64,000 nt of DNA, taken from Hofstenia miamia. Lineage: Eukaryota > Xenacoelomorpha > Acoela > Hofsteniidae. The stretch covers positions 1,124,453-1,188,452 of the forward strand of contig CABFPE010000008.1 of NCBI GenBank assembly GCA_900660155.1. The letters run 5' to 3'. Both the position numbers and the translations under genes were made by a program. The first letter of the stretch is position 1; each line of letters starts with the position of its first letter. This document shows positions 25,401 to 40,400 of the stretch, in pieces. The notes under the pieces were generated by a model. That model was given only the letters and a program-made list of their open reading frames with translations. It did not search any database and was not told the origin of the DNA.

Positions 25401-28400
25401 TTTGCATGAGCTTGCATGGGTACACTTGAGCAATCATGCAACAACGCTCTTCAAGTTCTAACACCACATGCTTACTATTAGATGTAATTTCAAATTTTGT
25501 TTTGATTCCAGGAGAATACTGGAAAAAGGACTTTGTGAACTAAACAGTAAGAATGTCATGCTTGTAGATGAAACAACAGAAACATCGCCAGACAGCTCTC
25601 ATTATATTAGGAATCTTTGAGTTATCTGCAGCAATACAAACAAATAATACAAAGCTATTTGTCATTAACATTTAACCAAAAGAAACATTTTGGTGTAAGA
25701 CATATCAACAGTGAATGAATGATTTCTTAAAAAAGCTGCAGAATAGCTACCACATTTTAAATCGCAACTGATTGGCATTGTTGAAGAAAGCATCTGTGGA
25801 GGGAATTCTTGGCTTAATGCTTCATTGTTGGCTCAGGAATATTGACTTTCTCCTGAATTACATCATTGCTTAAAGATGATTTGAAATGTGGTTGAATTTT
25901 CGGGAACTTTTGAGTTGCAATCTAAACGTGATGCCCTCCACCATATTCATTTAATAATATTCAGTAAAGAAGCCTCTCCTGAGCTGGGAAATTTATTTTC
26001 GTGTTTAAATACAATAGAATGCGTCTTTAACGAACATCTAATGGGACTTCGGAAAATTGTCTTTATAGGCGAATTTTATTATAGAGCCATTTTGTTACAG
26101 AGCCACGTGAGACTGATTTCGTAGACTTTTGTTCATTAAAAGCGCATTTCTAACACTATCTATTGAGCTTTAATTTAGCCGGTATACCAAGACCTCTAGT
26201 ATACGCAATGGATGTGATTAACGTGGTGTAATACCGAAAGGAACTCACACACAAGTAAAATTGCTCCAAAAATACAAGTAAAAAGTAAAACGAGTACATA
26301 AAAATGAAAAATTCAAGTAAAGTTCTAAAAATTACCAAGCTGTATAAATTCCGAGATATTTCTGTTTAAACTTACTCATTTTAAAATATGAAATGACTTT
26401 TCATCCATGTGCATAGCTTAATGCAGACATTATTACACCGTATTTTGCCTATTAAAAACCTGAGAAAAGTATATATATATACACATGCATGCATATTTAT
26501 ATCAATGTATAATTGCTTGCATTAATAACCATGTGAAGTAAAACTGGTGATCACTACTAAAATTTCTTTTGCTCATTTATGAGCGATAATCGAAGTATTC
26601 AGTTTGTGTTGAATGTCAATTAGAAGGTACATTATTCTAAGGTAATGGGGTCGCAGGGGTGCAACCCAAGTGTATACTTCTTGGACAAAAATCACCAGCA
26701 TAGAATCGCCTATATTTAACAGCACGTGTTTTTAAATCTATTAGTATAAATTCGGTTACATTTAAAAAGAGTAATTATTTTCGAACTTTGAACATTATGG
26801 TGAAAAAAGACAAGATGTTTCAGCAATGATGGTGTTCCAATGTCTTAAGACTAGGAAAAGTAATCTTGATAAATTATTTATAGCACCACACAAATGGAAA
26901 TGTGCTTCGTCAACAAATCCCTTAAAATAAGGTCTTACTCTCCTAAAATAAATGACAAAAAATCGCGTCTCATTTGGTGGCATTGCTCAAGCAAGTCTTG
27001 AACTGCTTGGTATTTGTAAGGGTTCCATCCTATTTGATATGGGGAATACTTTTCACAGTTGAAGAACAGGGTGATATCGGGACTAGCAGGAATGAAGTTC
27101 CTGTTTTTGTTTCCAACACACTAACTGCTTCTAAAATCTTCTCTGCAAGTTACTCTTGACTAAATTTACTTTCGCGAATACCAGGATAATTATGTCGTGA
27201 AATTCATTAAAAACTCGCCTCATACATGCTTTACTGGCACCATACGGTGTTCGTTTGATGTAACGAGCATCAGTAATTTTTTTGGACAGCAATTGTGGCA
27301 CTGTAACTTTTCATTAAATTTCGGCATGCGAAATAATTGGAATTTCAAGAATATAGATTACAACAATTTGAAGATGGGATCGATAACGTGATGCCTGACA
27401 TTCCACCGTTGTGTTTGAGAATATGTAATCATGCTCGAAAGCACTTTGCTCAGCGTCTGATAAAATGAAATTAGCAAATTCATTACAATGTGATTAATTC
27501 TAAATTGAAGTATTGTTTTTTAAGTTGAAACCAAAAACATGAAAGTGTTAACATAAATAAAAACTTAACGATATGCCATTAATGAATGAAATGCAATAAA
27601 AAGGCCACATGAAAAACAAACCTCATTAATTAGTCCTTCTTCAAAGGCATGTTGAAACATGGGAGTAATAAGATACTGCATCCCTCTTGCCTTCCAATCC
27701 TGATCAAATGAGGAATCATCAACTAGAGCGGCGAATTTGAAAAAAAGCACTCGTTTCAAGGTGATGTTGGAATTGTTCACAATGTCATTGTCAATCATTC
27801 TACGAAGACTTATGAAATTACAGACAAATCTAAATTGAACTGTGTAAAGATATCGCAGGGGTACTCTAACAAAACTGCATGTATTATTATAAAACTTTGA
27901 ATAGTTAATATTGACTACTATTGGCAAATTCAGTCAAAGCAAAGTATTTTACCTGTTGGAGAAGGCTGTTAACAGGCTTATAAGTAGTTTGACATTTTCA
28001 AAATTATTCGAACGAATGTGGGCGACCAAACAATCAACAATCAATTGGGGTTCAAACCACTTGACACAACTGGCTAAACTGTCTCCACAATGACGTTCAA
28101 CAAATGCTTCCGATTTCCAAAGACCATACATCGTTTCTATCTAATACAGCAAAGGATTAAAACTACAAATTGCAAACTAAGAATGTACACAATCATTGAG
28201 AAAATTTATACGTTATGCAATAAGAGTAAAAAATACCAAATTGTATTTATCAGTAATCCAATCATGAGACTCCTCGATGAGAGAATGAATGATCTGAAGA
28301 GCAAACATTTGATTTTCAACTTTCTTAGTGTCATCAGAAAGATTGATCGGGTGAGAGAATGACAGAGTTTCAATCCACCAATCAGATTGCTTCAATTCGT

Positions 28401-31400
28401 TAACAATTGATGCACCTTCTTCAACAGAAAGAAGATACTAAACTCAAATTAATCAAATAAGGTATGATATTAGAGAATAATGTGAATAAAATTGAAGTAG
28501 AAAGCCTACCAAAAAGAAAGAGCAATGCTTTTCGTCACGAAGAGGCGTTTCAGACAAAAAATACTGAGCAGTTGCTGCTGGGTGCAACGCCAAAAATTTT
28601 GAAAGTGGCTTTCGAAAGGGACTTGCTAATTCAATAGACAAATGCATTTCGCCTTGAAGAGTCGCGGTGACTAACGGTTCAATCAGCTTCGACGTCATGG
28701 AAGGGATAAGATGAAAAATATTGATGATCGCAGCAGAAACGTTGACCTCCAACTAAAATATCACTTCATAGTGAGAAAAAGAAAATTGCGAGACTATACT
28801 CTAAAAAACTCAAATCTCCAATTAAACCTAATGAAGCAAAATAAACATCAATTTCCATAAAATTGATGCTCGGAAATAATTCAATTAAGAATTGATTTAA
28901 TGAAACGTTGCTCAAATGATTCAATTAACACATTTTTGTACCTGGGGGACGATTTTGGAATTAGTTTTCTTGCTGTTGGCAGCATCTTGCAACCATTTAA
29001 TCAAATGTCCATGCATTTGGTCACAAAATTTTTCGTTGAAGCTAAAGGGGAAGAGTCGAGTAAGACTGGTGAGCCGAGCGACAACATTGAGTGTTAGATT
29101 TTTATGATCTCCTAACGTCATGAGAAGCGGTCGCATAGCTTGATATACGTCTTTCCGCAAATCGCAACCACAGCCTTGAATAAACTAAATATGGAAGTAT
29201 GATTATTGCTAAATTTACCGCTTATCAACATTCGGCAAGAACAAATTTATATCCACTAAAATATTTTTTACAACACTAATAGTCACTATAAAGAAACTCT
29301 AAAAACTAATCTGTTCACACTTATTCTGTGAAAAACGCAAATTCTCAATCATTTAAAATTTCTTATGGCTATCAACATGAACCTAGCATGTATTCAGTGT
29401 GTACAAAAAGAGTTTGAAAACGGCCGATTTTTTTATAGACAGGGACTGCAGACTTATGAACCGCCGGGATTTTTACCGCTTTGAGTTAAAGTACAACCGC
29501 GCATAAAACACTTTCTGATAAAGTAGGAGATAAATACTGAAAAGCAGTAAATATGGTGTAATTGTTTGGATTTAAAATTTTACAGCCATGCAAAATGTTA
29601 GCAAATTTGAGAAAATGTCAGAAATTGATCAATCTAATTTATAGAGCAATTTTGAAAAAAAATGAAATGTTTTGAATATTTTTAAAATGGATTAATGAAG
29701 TATAATTCTGTGCATTTTGATAATATTTTCATTCTAATATTTGCTAATCTTAACATGTTTATAGAATATTTGTGATCGAAATGCTTATATGAAATTAGAC
29801 ATATTGAAGTTGGATATAAACATTTTATTTTATACGCAGAAATTCTTGTTTTAAAAAAGATTTTTCGTAATAATTGATTGATTTCCGTAAAACTGGAATT
29901 ACGAAAAAATTTGTAGATGCGCTGAGTATGAATTTTATGGTTTTAAGAAATAGTATCAGTTGCAGCTACAATAAAATGAAAAGCGCACCTTTTTGAAACA
30001 CTCCTCACTTGGAACTTGGAGATCGTCGTCAGTAGAATTAACTGCCTTGTAAAGAAGTTGAAAAATCTTGTCTTTATAATCAGGTACGTAATAGCAAGAA
30101 GCTAAGGCCTCTAAATTGGAAAAAATCAAATCTGTCTATAGAAAACAAGGCATACTTAACGCACTTAAACGAAGTGGAACCAGTGAGGGAATGGCCTTGT
30201 AACAAGAAAGCTTACTTAACTGACTATCATCTGTTTCACACAAATTCGTCAACTAAAGAAAATCCCGCATGATTACAAAACAAAATCATAAAATAATCGA
30301 ACAAACTGACCTCTGAGAAGAACATTTTATGCTCTGGTAGAGACATGTCAAAAGTAAACAGACGAGGTTCCAGTGTTGTGCAAAAAGTGTTGCCTTCCAT
30401 TAGTCCAATTTGTGCGTTGGCGGGTTGATGACGTAGAAGGTGTTTCTTTGGTGGAATCATATCTACTAAAACTTCCTTATGGGGAGTCATTATATCTGTT
30501 ATTGATTGATTAAGAATTTCTGATAACACAGACATAGAATGCATTGCCTAAACACATAATGATCAAATTACATAACACTAAATGTAAATTACTTGTTCGC
30601 GAACGATTTGATTGGGAGAAGTAACTTCTCGAACCAGCTCACGAACAACTTCATTTAAAGAACGCTGTTGAAGTTCTTTTAAGGGTTCATTATCAATGCA
30701 TTTCTGAGGATCGCCACAGAGACGTAACATTCTGCCTAGGCACTCTTTTGCCATATCGATGGCGCCATTAGATACCTCCCCAGTGAGATCCATCATAACA
30801 AACAGCAGTGCTTTTAGGAAAGGAAATTGGTGATTTAGTACCCATTTGTAACTCATGTTGTCGAGAAGGAAACGAATCGCAAGACAACTACAGCAGACGA
30901 TATCTTTGGAATGTAATATAAGTAAGTTAAAACTTACCCGCCCAACTTTGCATACCAGGCGCGATCATAGCAGCAAGAGCACATACGTTCGGTTGCGTAT
31001 TCGAACAAAGGAAGCATGCAGGCCTAAATAGAAGTTGTTAATATTTTAATCAATCATATAATTGGAGCAACAAAAAGGAATAAAATAAAATCATACCCGT
31101 TCAAGACCACCCAGAATTGTGGCTGAGGTATCCAACATCACTTTGAGAGCAATTTCCCCCACTCGACACAAATCTTTCTCTTCATGTGCGATTATTGATG
31201 CTATTGCATCAACGACAACCAGGACGTCCATTTGGCGATGGCGATTGAGATGAGAGGGACTGGCAGGAAAAGGTCCTAAAATTCCCCAGTTAATCATAAC
31301 CGAAATATTCAGCTACATCGACACATTCTATTGAAAAAATTATTCTATTCATTTTCAGGGAAAATCATTGAAATTCAAAGCAAACCAGTCTGTTGGCAGA

Positions 31401-34400
31401 CAGCCAATAAGGTGAAGTGACGAACGATGTTCGCCATGAAGATCACAGAGCCGTTGCGCAGTTCTTTCACTCCTGCAGCTACTAAAATAGAAACAAATTT
31501 TATATTCAATGAAGAATTTTATTAGAGGACAAACATCCTGAACAAATACTAACACAGACAAGCTGTAAGTGCTTTCTTCATCACATCTCTTGTTACCGTG
31601 TTGGAACAGCGATATAACTCAGAAACCCGCATTGCTGGAATTGCACAAGATGTAAAATCCAATCGATATCTAAAAATACAATACTAGAACTGCAAAACCC
31701 TTAAAAGGAACTACTGAAAGGGTCTGTTCATGGACATACTTGTCATTCACACAAAAGTAATAAAATATTACCTAAAGGCCTATGGGACGTTTCAAATTAG
31801 GTTTCGTTAGAATTAGTTTTCTTGATTTAAAATGCTTAAAATTGTTAATAATAATATATTCCGAAGTTTAGTAAACATGAATGAAATATAAGACTACGTT
31901 GAAAAATAGCAAATTACTGCAAAATTTCGATCATTTTTAATAAAGTAGAAATGCTTGAAATTAAAAAATCACCAGTTGCGAAACATATGCAATAGTGAAA
32001 CATTTACATTTAAAAGCAAAACCGTTTTTAAAACTAAAATTATTCCGTGCGTAATTTAGTCCATACTAAGTTCAATTACTTAAAAAAATTGATCATGCTT
32101 TGATAATAGATTAAACTCAGTTTTATACAAAAATTGATCCTTCATGTGTCAAATATCAGTGCTGAGATGCAGCGTGGCATTCTATACAAAAATTCTTACT
32201 CTGGTGACAAAAACAAATCTTTGAGAGTTACAGTGTTATCATCGAGATTGAGACTAGATTTGATGTAGCACTGGATGACCTTATATGCCTGAATGCGATA
32301 GTAAGTGTCTGAAGAAGGGTTACTCAAGCACTGCAAAGCATTGTCTATGACCTAAATATACAATTAGAAGACTAAACAAAAAAACTTAAATTCTATGCAG
32401 TCAAGTCAACATGGAGAGAAAGAATGAGATCTTAAAAGCGTATAATAAACATTCACACACCCTTTTAACAGGTAGCTCGATGTTTTGAGAATTTTCGATA
32501 AATTTTACAGTAACACAAGGTCCAATTTCTTCATTGTTGTACGTCAAAGTTTGCGGCTCTTTAAGAACTTTTCGATTGCCACCGCCAAATTTACCAAGTA
32601 CTCGAAAAGCAACCAATGCAACACTATCGTTGTTATCACGCAAAGTTTTCCAAAGGGCCTATAAAAAGATGATTAAGTTTAAACGTTGAAATTGATTGAT
32701 GTTACCTGCATCAATTCAGCTCGAACAGGCTGAATATGATCATAAAGGAAATCAGGCTGAAGATTATCAACACATAGTTCAAGTGTACGGAGTCCCTGAC
32801 TTATCAGTGTGGGAGAACCATTCAGTGCTGAAACCAATGGACCCATTAACAAAGGAAGATAAGGTAAAAGGGAAGACAATCTGACCGGAACAGTTAGACA
32901 TAATTCAACAAACAGATCTCGCATTTGCGCCCGATGAAGGCCGCTCTGCAAAATATTTAAACCTAAAAGAGCCTGTTAAATTACATAAAATTGGCTAGGT
33001 AAAGCGTCTGAATTTACTCATTTTAATTTGAATACCCAATGTAAACAGAATTCTAGCAACCGTTTTGAATTAATAGGCGCAATCAAATGATCCAAACAAT
33101 TAATACTCTACATGCATTTTAAAATTTAAAGTTTGAAATATTTAGGAATTTGCACTACACTTTGAATAGACTTATAAAAATAACTCAAAACTACTAAAAA
33201 AGAATACAATTATGTTGAATAACAATATTTAAAGGTTTGATAAATGCAGACCATTTAAAAGATTGCATAAGAGGGGAAGAAACTCTTGATAAAGCTGATC
33301 ATGACTTCCGCCACCAATCGACCGAAACAAAGCACGAAGTAGGTAAAAGTAGTTGATTGGATCTTTGGCCACCTGTGCCAACTCCATGCACTTATTCACA
33401 ATTTTGTGTAAGTGCGGCTAAAAAATTGTCTCATTAAAGAATAATACCAAAACCGAAAACAAATTCTACAGTAGATTGAAAATAACATTTAAATGTCAAA
33501 TATCACAAGTAATAAGTTTCATCATATAAAAAATCTCCATATTAAATGAAGCGAAACTGTACGCCTTTAGAAATATATTGGGTATTAAAAGTTGAGTTCT
33601 TATTGGACAAAATAAAAAGAGGCATGAAAGCAGGCGGATTAAAACATTAAAATTTGAAAAATATATATTTAAGATAAAAACAACTTCAAAATGAAGTCAG
33701 TTAAGTTTCCCCAAAAATCAAAGCTAATCAGCGACAAAGATTAATCTAACGTTTTGTAGAAATTAAATTTATATTAATCTAATGATAAACTACGGAGAAA
33801 AAATGATGTAGCCATTTAAATTTCAAGACAAAAACTATCAGTACTTAGTTGAAAGATTTACAAACAAAAAACTTCCTTCAACAGATGCTCCAGTAGAGTT
33901 TCATTTCTGCAATTTAGTGTAATTTACATTAGAAATTTTACTTCCAGACATCCTGAAAATGGTTGCAAATCATTCTGACAGCAGTTTGCGAGAAGGTGTT
34001 CTGAAACCCCAAAAGGATTGTTATTTATGGCGAGATTTGCAGGATTGGTGTATGCTTCAATAATTGCTTTGCATCTGAAAAACAGACATGGAAAAGCGTT
34101 TTAGAATGAGATATTGGTCATTTCATTTCTTAATTGAGAATTAACTGGACTTTGCTTGCCTTTGTAATATAAATGCTACAAATAATTGTTCTTGTAATGG
34201 GTGAAATTAACACGACAAAACTTGCAAAAACTCTTTGTATTTGATGAAAGTCGGAATTGGCAAGAATAACCCATGAAATGTCGGAATCCATAACACGTGT
34301 CTTGGTTGAGACTGTTGTGGTCAATACTGAAAATGTCATTTTATAAACTTATAGTAACTTATTAATATTATACTGCAACATTAACTGTGTATTAGCTTTA

Positions 34401-37400
34401 TAGTTGTCTTGGGTATGATAACATTTGAACGCTTAAAATTTAAAATAGGACTAACTATATCAATTACTAACAGACATTCAAAATTTGTTTGAGAACGCAA
34501 ACAAATAATACCCAAACATTTGTAGTTGCATTGATCCCCCCACAGATTTTGCAAAATCGAATTTAATTTGATTCTAAAATGGAAGATAGTAGACTTTCTT
34601 ATTGCAAAAAGCAAATCTTCCAAATCATAATTCTAATCGCGTTTTAGCGGAACAATCATCTACAACAAAATATTGTCTAGGAATTGGAGAAATTGAAAAA
34701 GCAGCAGTAATATCTATGCAAACTAGGAGAATATTAGAGTGAAACATTAACAAAACATCTCGATCTAATTTCAAGACTGCCCAAGATGAGTAGTTAGAAA
34801 AGCCTTTGAGATACATAAAGTTACAGATTAATAGCCAAACAGACGAATGCAACTTTTACCTTCATCGTAATATAATTCAGTATCAATTATTTTCTTTATG
34901 AGCCGCAATCAGGGGCGCCCAGGCGGATAACAGAGTGTGCTCAGTCATATGACTACATATGCAAATAATATATTTCAACTGCAAAATTGCAATTTTCTCT
35001 AATGTGTTGGAATATACTAGTCTTGCAAATGACATTTTTAATGAAACGAGCAAAAGAAGTATGTTCTGTGGAAAGCCGTGTACTGGACGAGAACATACAG
35101 TTGAAAGCGTAAGAATAAAGACCAATTAGAAAATATAAGGTTGGGTTTTTGGCATTGCAATGCGACGAAACATATCCATAGGTCTGTAAGAAGTTATTGC
35201 ATTATTAAAAACAAACATCAATCATTTAAACAAACCTTTATAAAGTTAAAAAAAACCTAGAAAAGAAACAAGAAATTAAGTGGGATAAATAAATAAGTGC
35301 TGGACAAACAAACTTTAATTTATGATTCCAGCTTTCCAGTCCCATTCCAGTAAGGCAGGAAGTCTGGATTTATTAAAATCAAGTGTTCAGTCAAAAATAA
35401 TATATCATACGTACTAAATCAGGGTTCTAGAAAAGTGGGGTTATAAATCAATGCACGCTGCAAATCCATTAAAAGAAAAAAATGTAGAACACCATCGATT
35501 AAATTCTACAACATAGAAAGTTAATTGAGAGTATTAGTCGAAGATAAGTTGAAAAAGTAAGGTCATAGAAAAATATAACATACCTTTAGCATTTGTTCAT
35601 TTTCAGAAGCGAAGAGTGAAACAGATCCAAACACCAGTTTGAATAGCTTGAGATACAGATTTGAACGATCGCTGTTTCCATTGCCAATATCTTGTAAACG
35701 TACTAATAAATAATCTACCAAAACAGTTGCAAATGTTGCAGATGTTGCGGTGGTGGCAAGAAATGAATTAGCTACAATTTGTAGAGCATAGTTCTAAATA
35801 TGAACACTTTAAAATATGATTCAATGAACCCTGAAAATTTGATATTCCCAATTTCCTATTCTTCTCACAAATGACTATGAATTGAGAGCGAATCACTCGA
35901 AGAATTATAACAAGATTTATCATTTTAGTAATGGGACAACTTATGAATGTGCGATGCAATGATTATACCACGTTAGTTACTAACTAAAAATAAATTTACA
36001 TTTAAATTGTTCTCATAAATTTTAGGTGTACATGATTTTGGACTTAAACAATATATATAGATATATATATATTAATAATATATTAAATAATATATTTAAG
36101 TACATATATGTCTAAGCGAATATAAATTCCTCTTTAACCTCGATTAAAAAAATCAAATTCAGATGGCCATACCGCTCTCGATATATTCTTTGAAAGCAAA
36201 GCATCGAAAAAATAAGTGCTGCCTTGAATAGGGCAAGACTGACATTTGGATTTATTGCAAAAACGAAAATTTTGACCTAACAGTATGTATGCAAGACCAC
36301 AGAGTAATAAAACATCAAACTAAATTTAAATATCTTAATTAAAATCAAAAGAAGCTATTTGGAAATAAATTTAAAGAAGTACACCTCATAAATGCGTTCA
36401 ACAATGTAGTCGATTGTAACAGAAAATATTTCTCTAAAAATTGACATATTCATCATTGTGAAGACACCAGCGAAGTGTTCCAAAACTTCCTTTTCCTCTT
36501 TTAATCGAACGGTGGGTGAGTTAGATGGCCGCACAATGGGAACACCTTGTGGAGTGATACTTATCATATAGATATCCAACGATTTCAGAGCTAAATGAAA
36601 TATTCGCAAGTGTATCGCCTGAATAATCTAGTTATGATCAAATTGATAATTACCATGAATGATAAGCTTTTTAAATATAGAAACTTCCTTTGGGTGAAAA
36701 AATTTAGAAGTTGCGGGCAGTTCTCCGGGAATCTTAATACTCCATGTGATTGTTTTAACTCCACAAACTAAAGTCTTAACTAATGTCCTACAATCTGGAA
36801 CGCTATATAAGCAACTTGAACCAGTCGAGCGAACCTAAAATATTGGCCAGTCTATGAAAATAATACATATTAAACTGTTAACTGCATTAAAATACACTTA
36901 GTACTTACACAATTTCATTCAGAATAAAAATGTATCACAATTAGAAAATCGAAACTTAGCCCCTTGACTTTCATTTGTCTGATAAACAAAGGTGCGTATT
37001 ATTATGCAGACAGGTACCTTATTCGGTGACTCCTCCTCTTTTTTATCAAATTCGCCTAAACTGTCTGAAGGCTCGGCAGATGTGGTTGGTAATGAAGTTG
37101 AGCTATTGGCTTTATCAATGGTGTTTAGTGTAAGCGCTGTCTGATCCAAAGAGCTCGACTTGTCGGCTGCTGCCGCTTGAAGTTGACTGAAACAACAATT
37201 ATTATTTGTGGAAAAATGACTAAGAGGAAATGAAAAGCCTCCTTCCAAAACATGCACATCAACCATGAAAAATGAATGTCTTACCATTTCTTAAGGATGT
37301 TTGGAAGTTGGTACAAAGCGATATATTCGAACTTGGCAACGAACATTTCCAATAATCGAATCAGGATTTCTCTTCCCTAGAAAAATGATCAATGCAAAAT

Positions 37401-40400
37401 TAGTTCTTGGGAAGTAACAGATTTAAAAAGATATTTGACCCCTCACACTAAATTTCAACAGAAATTNNNNNNNNNNNNNNNNNNNNNTTGTGGAAAAATG
37501 ACTAAGAGGAAATGAAAAGCCTCCTTCCAAAACATGCACATCAACCATGAAAAATGAATGTCTTACCATTTCTTAAGGATGTTTGGAAGTTGGTACAAAG
37601 CGATATATTCGAACTTGGCAACGAACATTTCCAATAATCGAATCAGGATTTCTCTTCCCTAGAAAAATGATCAATGCAAAATTAGTTCTTGGGAAGTAAC
37701 AGATTTAAAAAGATATTTGACCCCTCACACTAAATTTCAACAGAAATTGGGGGTAGTTTGAAGGGCACATAGAATTTAAACTTACGTTGCCATTCTCAGT
37801 TTCACTCTGATTCTTGATACTTTCACAGAGATTTAATAATAGTTTGCAAGACATCGTTTGAATGCTGGCCGGCAACGAATCATCGTGCATGTTGCGACAG
37901 AATAGATGAACAGCCATCGCTAGATGCTGAAGTGGTAACATTTGCTTGACATGGTGGATCAGGTCAGCTAGGGTACTGTACGCCAATGTCCTAAAAACAC
38001 CAATTAGATCGACTTTAGAGAATAAACACATAATTGAATAAACACTACTATTAAAATGTACTTTACCTCAGCGTTTCTCGAGATGTCCAGCCAGTTCCAA
38101 TCAAAATTTTTTCTTTAAAAAGTTGAGTAATGCACGGAACAAAATTGCTTCTTAAATCAGTGGCTAAAATGTGGCGTGAAGCAATTAAAAGTTCTTTTCG
38201 TAAATGAGCGACTTCGGGTGGGCAGTTGGCTAGCAAATCAAGCATTCCACGCACCATATGATTTGCTTGAGGTTTAATTGTATCCTATAAATAAAAATAC
38301 AATAAATCGATAAGAGAATATTGAGAAAATCTTACATGATAAATTCTAACGATGTATGCCAAGAAAGAAAGGGTTTTGATTTGAGCAGCAATAAAGTCGA
38401 CATATAGTTCTTTGCTGAAAGTGGGTGAATTTCTAAAAAAAGCTTCAAGATTGTGAATTCAGAAAAAATCTTACCTCATTTGCAAACTGGGTTGCTGATT
38501 AATTGTGGTCATAATTAGTGGAATGAAATCACTGACAAGAGCATAAATATTCTGCTTGTAGAGCTGATACATCAGCACAACGATGAGGGGAAGTTCAGCC
38601 AAAACCTTCAACGATGTCTGCGCTTTTGGTATTACTGTTTGCTAAAAGAGTACAATGGAGATCAAAACCATGATAGAATAGCCATTGTGCTTTTTGAAAC
38701 ATTTTGTTGCTTGCATAATGTTTAGAAAGTCATACTTTAACAATACAAAAAGATCATTAAAAAATTAAAAACAAAAAAGCAAATATATTTCTCAAAAAAA
38801 TGTATCTCTGAAGTAATTAACGATTTTAAAAAAATGGAAAGTGATACGTAATGCTGTACATCGTATATCCCGGGCAACAAAGGCTTTTTGATATATGGTG
38901 TAGTTGCAATTGTCTCTAAGCTCAAAATAATGCTTACTACATTTCAATAACGGACATTTTCGTTCTTACTTAACCTCGTCGAGGTTCACCATTGAAATCT
39001 GCACGATAAGAGACTATTTTTGTACTAAAACAGTTTTCATAGAGGGTAATACACCATGATTTTTTGTTGAACAAATATGTAAAAAGTTCTACAGATAAAA
39101 AATAATCACTTAATTGTATAACAACAAATATTAATAGGCAGGGGAGTTCATAATAGGTTGCCGCACCCAATATGCATATTTAGGAAATGCTATACTGTTG
39201 ATATTTTTTAAAAAGTTGAGGATTTTTTGTACTACTCTGGATTTTTGCTTAAACTTTCGCTTTTTCAGACGATTAAATGCACAGTTGAAGAAAATTTTAC
39301 AAATGCATACATTTTATGAGAAATCAAATCTAATAACGTACATATTAATGATTTATTCAAAGCCAACAAAACTATTGTTAAATAAAACCAGTAATTTCTT
39401 GCATAATAATTATTGTACGCTTAGCAATAATTAGCAACACTACGGACCTTTATTGCACTCAAATATGTACACAATCAATTTAATCTAATTACATAAAATG
39501 CACTCCTTAATTGGCTTGTTAATTGAGGCAGATATGGCAACTACAACAGCCAAAGCGTTCTTCAATATAAATGCTTTGTTTACAGGGCATGGCTTTTATC
39601 TGCCTGGTCCTAATTGTACACTGGTTTAAGTAAAATATAGTCAATTAATTGACTTACTTAGTTTGCCATACACTGCACTAAAGGAAGATAAAATAACCCA
39701 TAGAATTGGATATTGCTTTACTTAGGAGCTTTAACACTGTCGTAAAGTTGTTTAACTGAACATTAAGTTTCAAAGAAACAAAATTCAGTTAACACATTAT
39801 TTCAAAAGTAGGGTATACAGAAATACATTTTAAAGAGGACTGAATGTAAAATAAATTGCTAAGTACATAATTGGACGTTAAGATTTTTATACCAATATTT
39901 TAATGGTTTTGTCTTATTTTAGAGTAGGCCCGGGCGCGCGCGCATTTTGTCTGTATGTGCCCAATGGATTTCAATTATATAATTACAATTGTTTAATGAA
40001 ACGCTAGCAGTTCATGAGCTATTTCATAGACTGCCAAGTATGTCAAGTGTATATATATCTAGTACAAATACTTGAAGTAATGGCTACAGTTATCTTAAAG
40101 TTATTAAACTTGACTCAGCAAAGTCCTACTGGAGAATCAGGTACTCGAATTCCTTAAGTTGTCAACGTGACTTCTCGACAGATTTTATGAAATCAAGGCT
40201 AATTTATGTTGAATGATGTTCTTGGAAACAATGAAGTCCTGAAGCAATCCCAACCGAAAATGTACAAAATTCTAAAGGCTCATTAAACCAGATTTCATCC
40301 GTGTGGAAAGCTATTCAGTCAGATGAGCTTTTTGCCATAGACTAATAAATCTTGCAAAAGAGCAAAATGACATCTTTGCGCCAATATAATCCCAAGAAAC

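Noticed and set aside
34130-35125. Several minus-strand frames of 60-80 codons in a TRRAP intron
   Set aside because: Low-complexity composition, no splice signals that keep TRRAP phase, and flanking exons already join correctly.
37206-37748. Tandem exon duplication in TRRAP
   Set aside because: Identical copies flank an N run and the protein needs only one; an assembly artefact is simpler.
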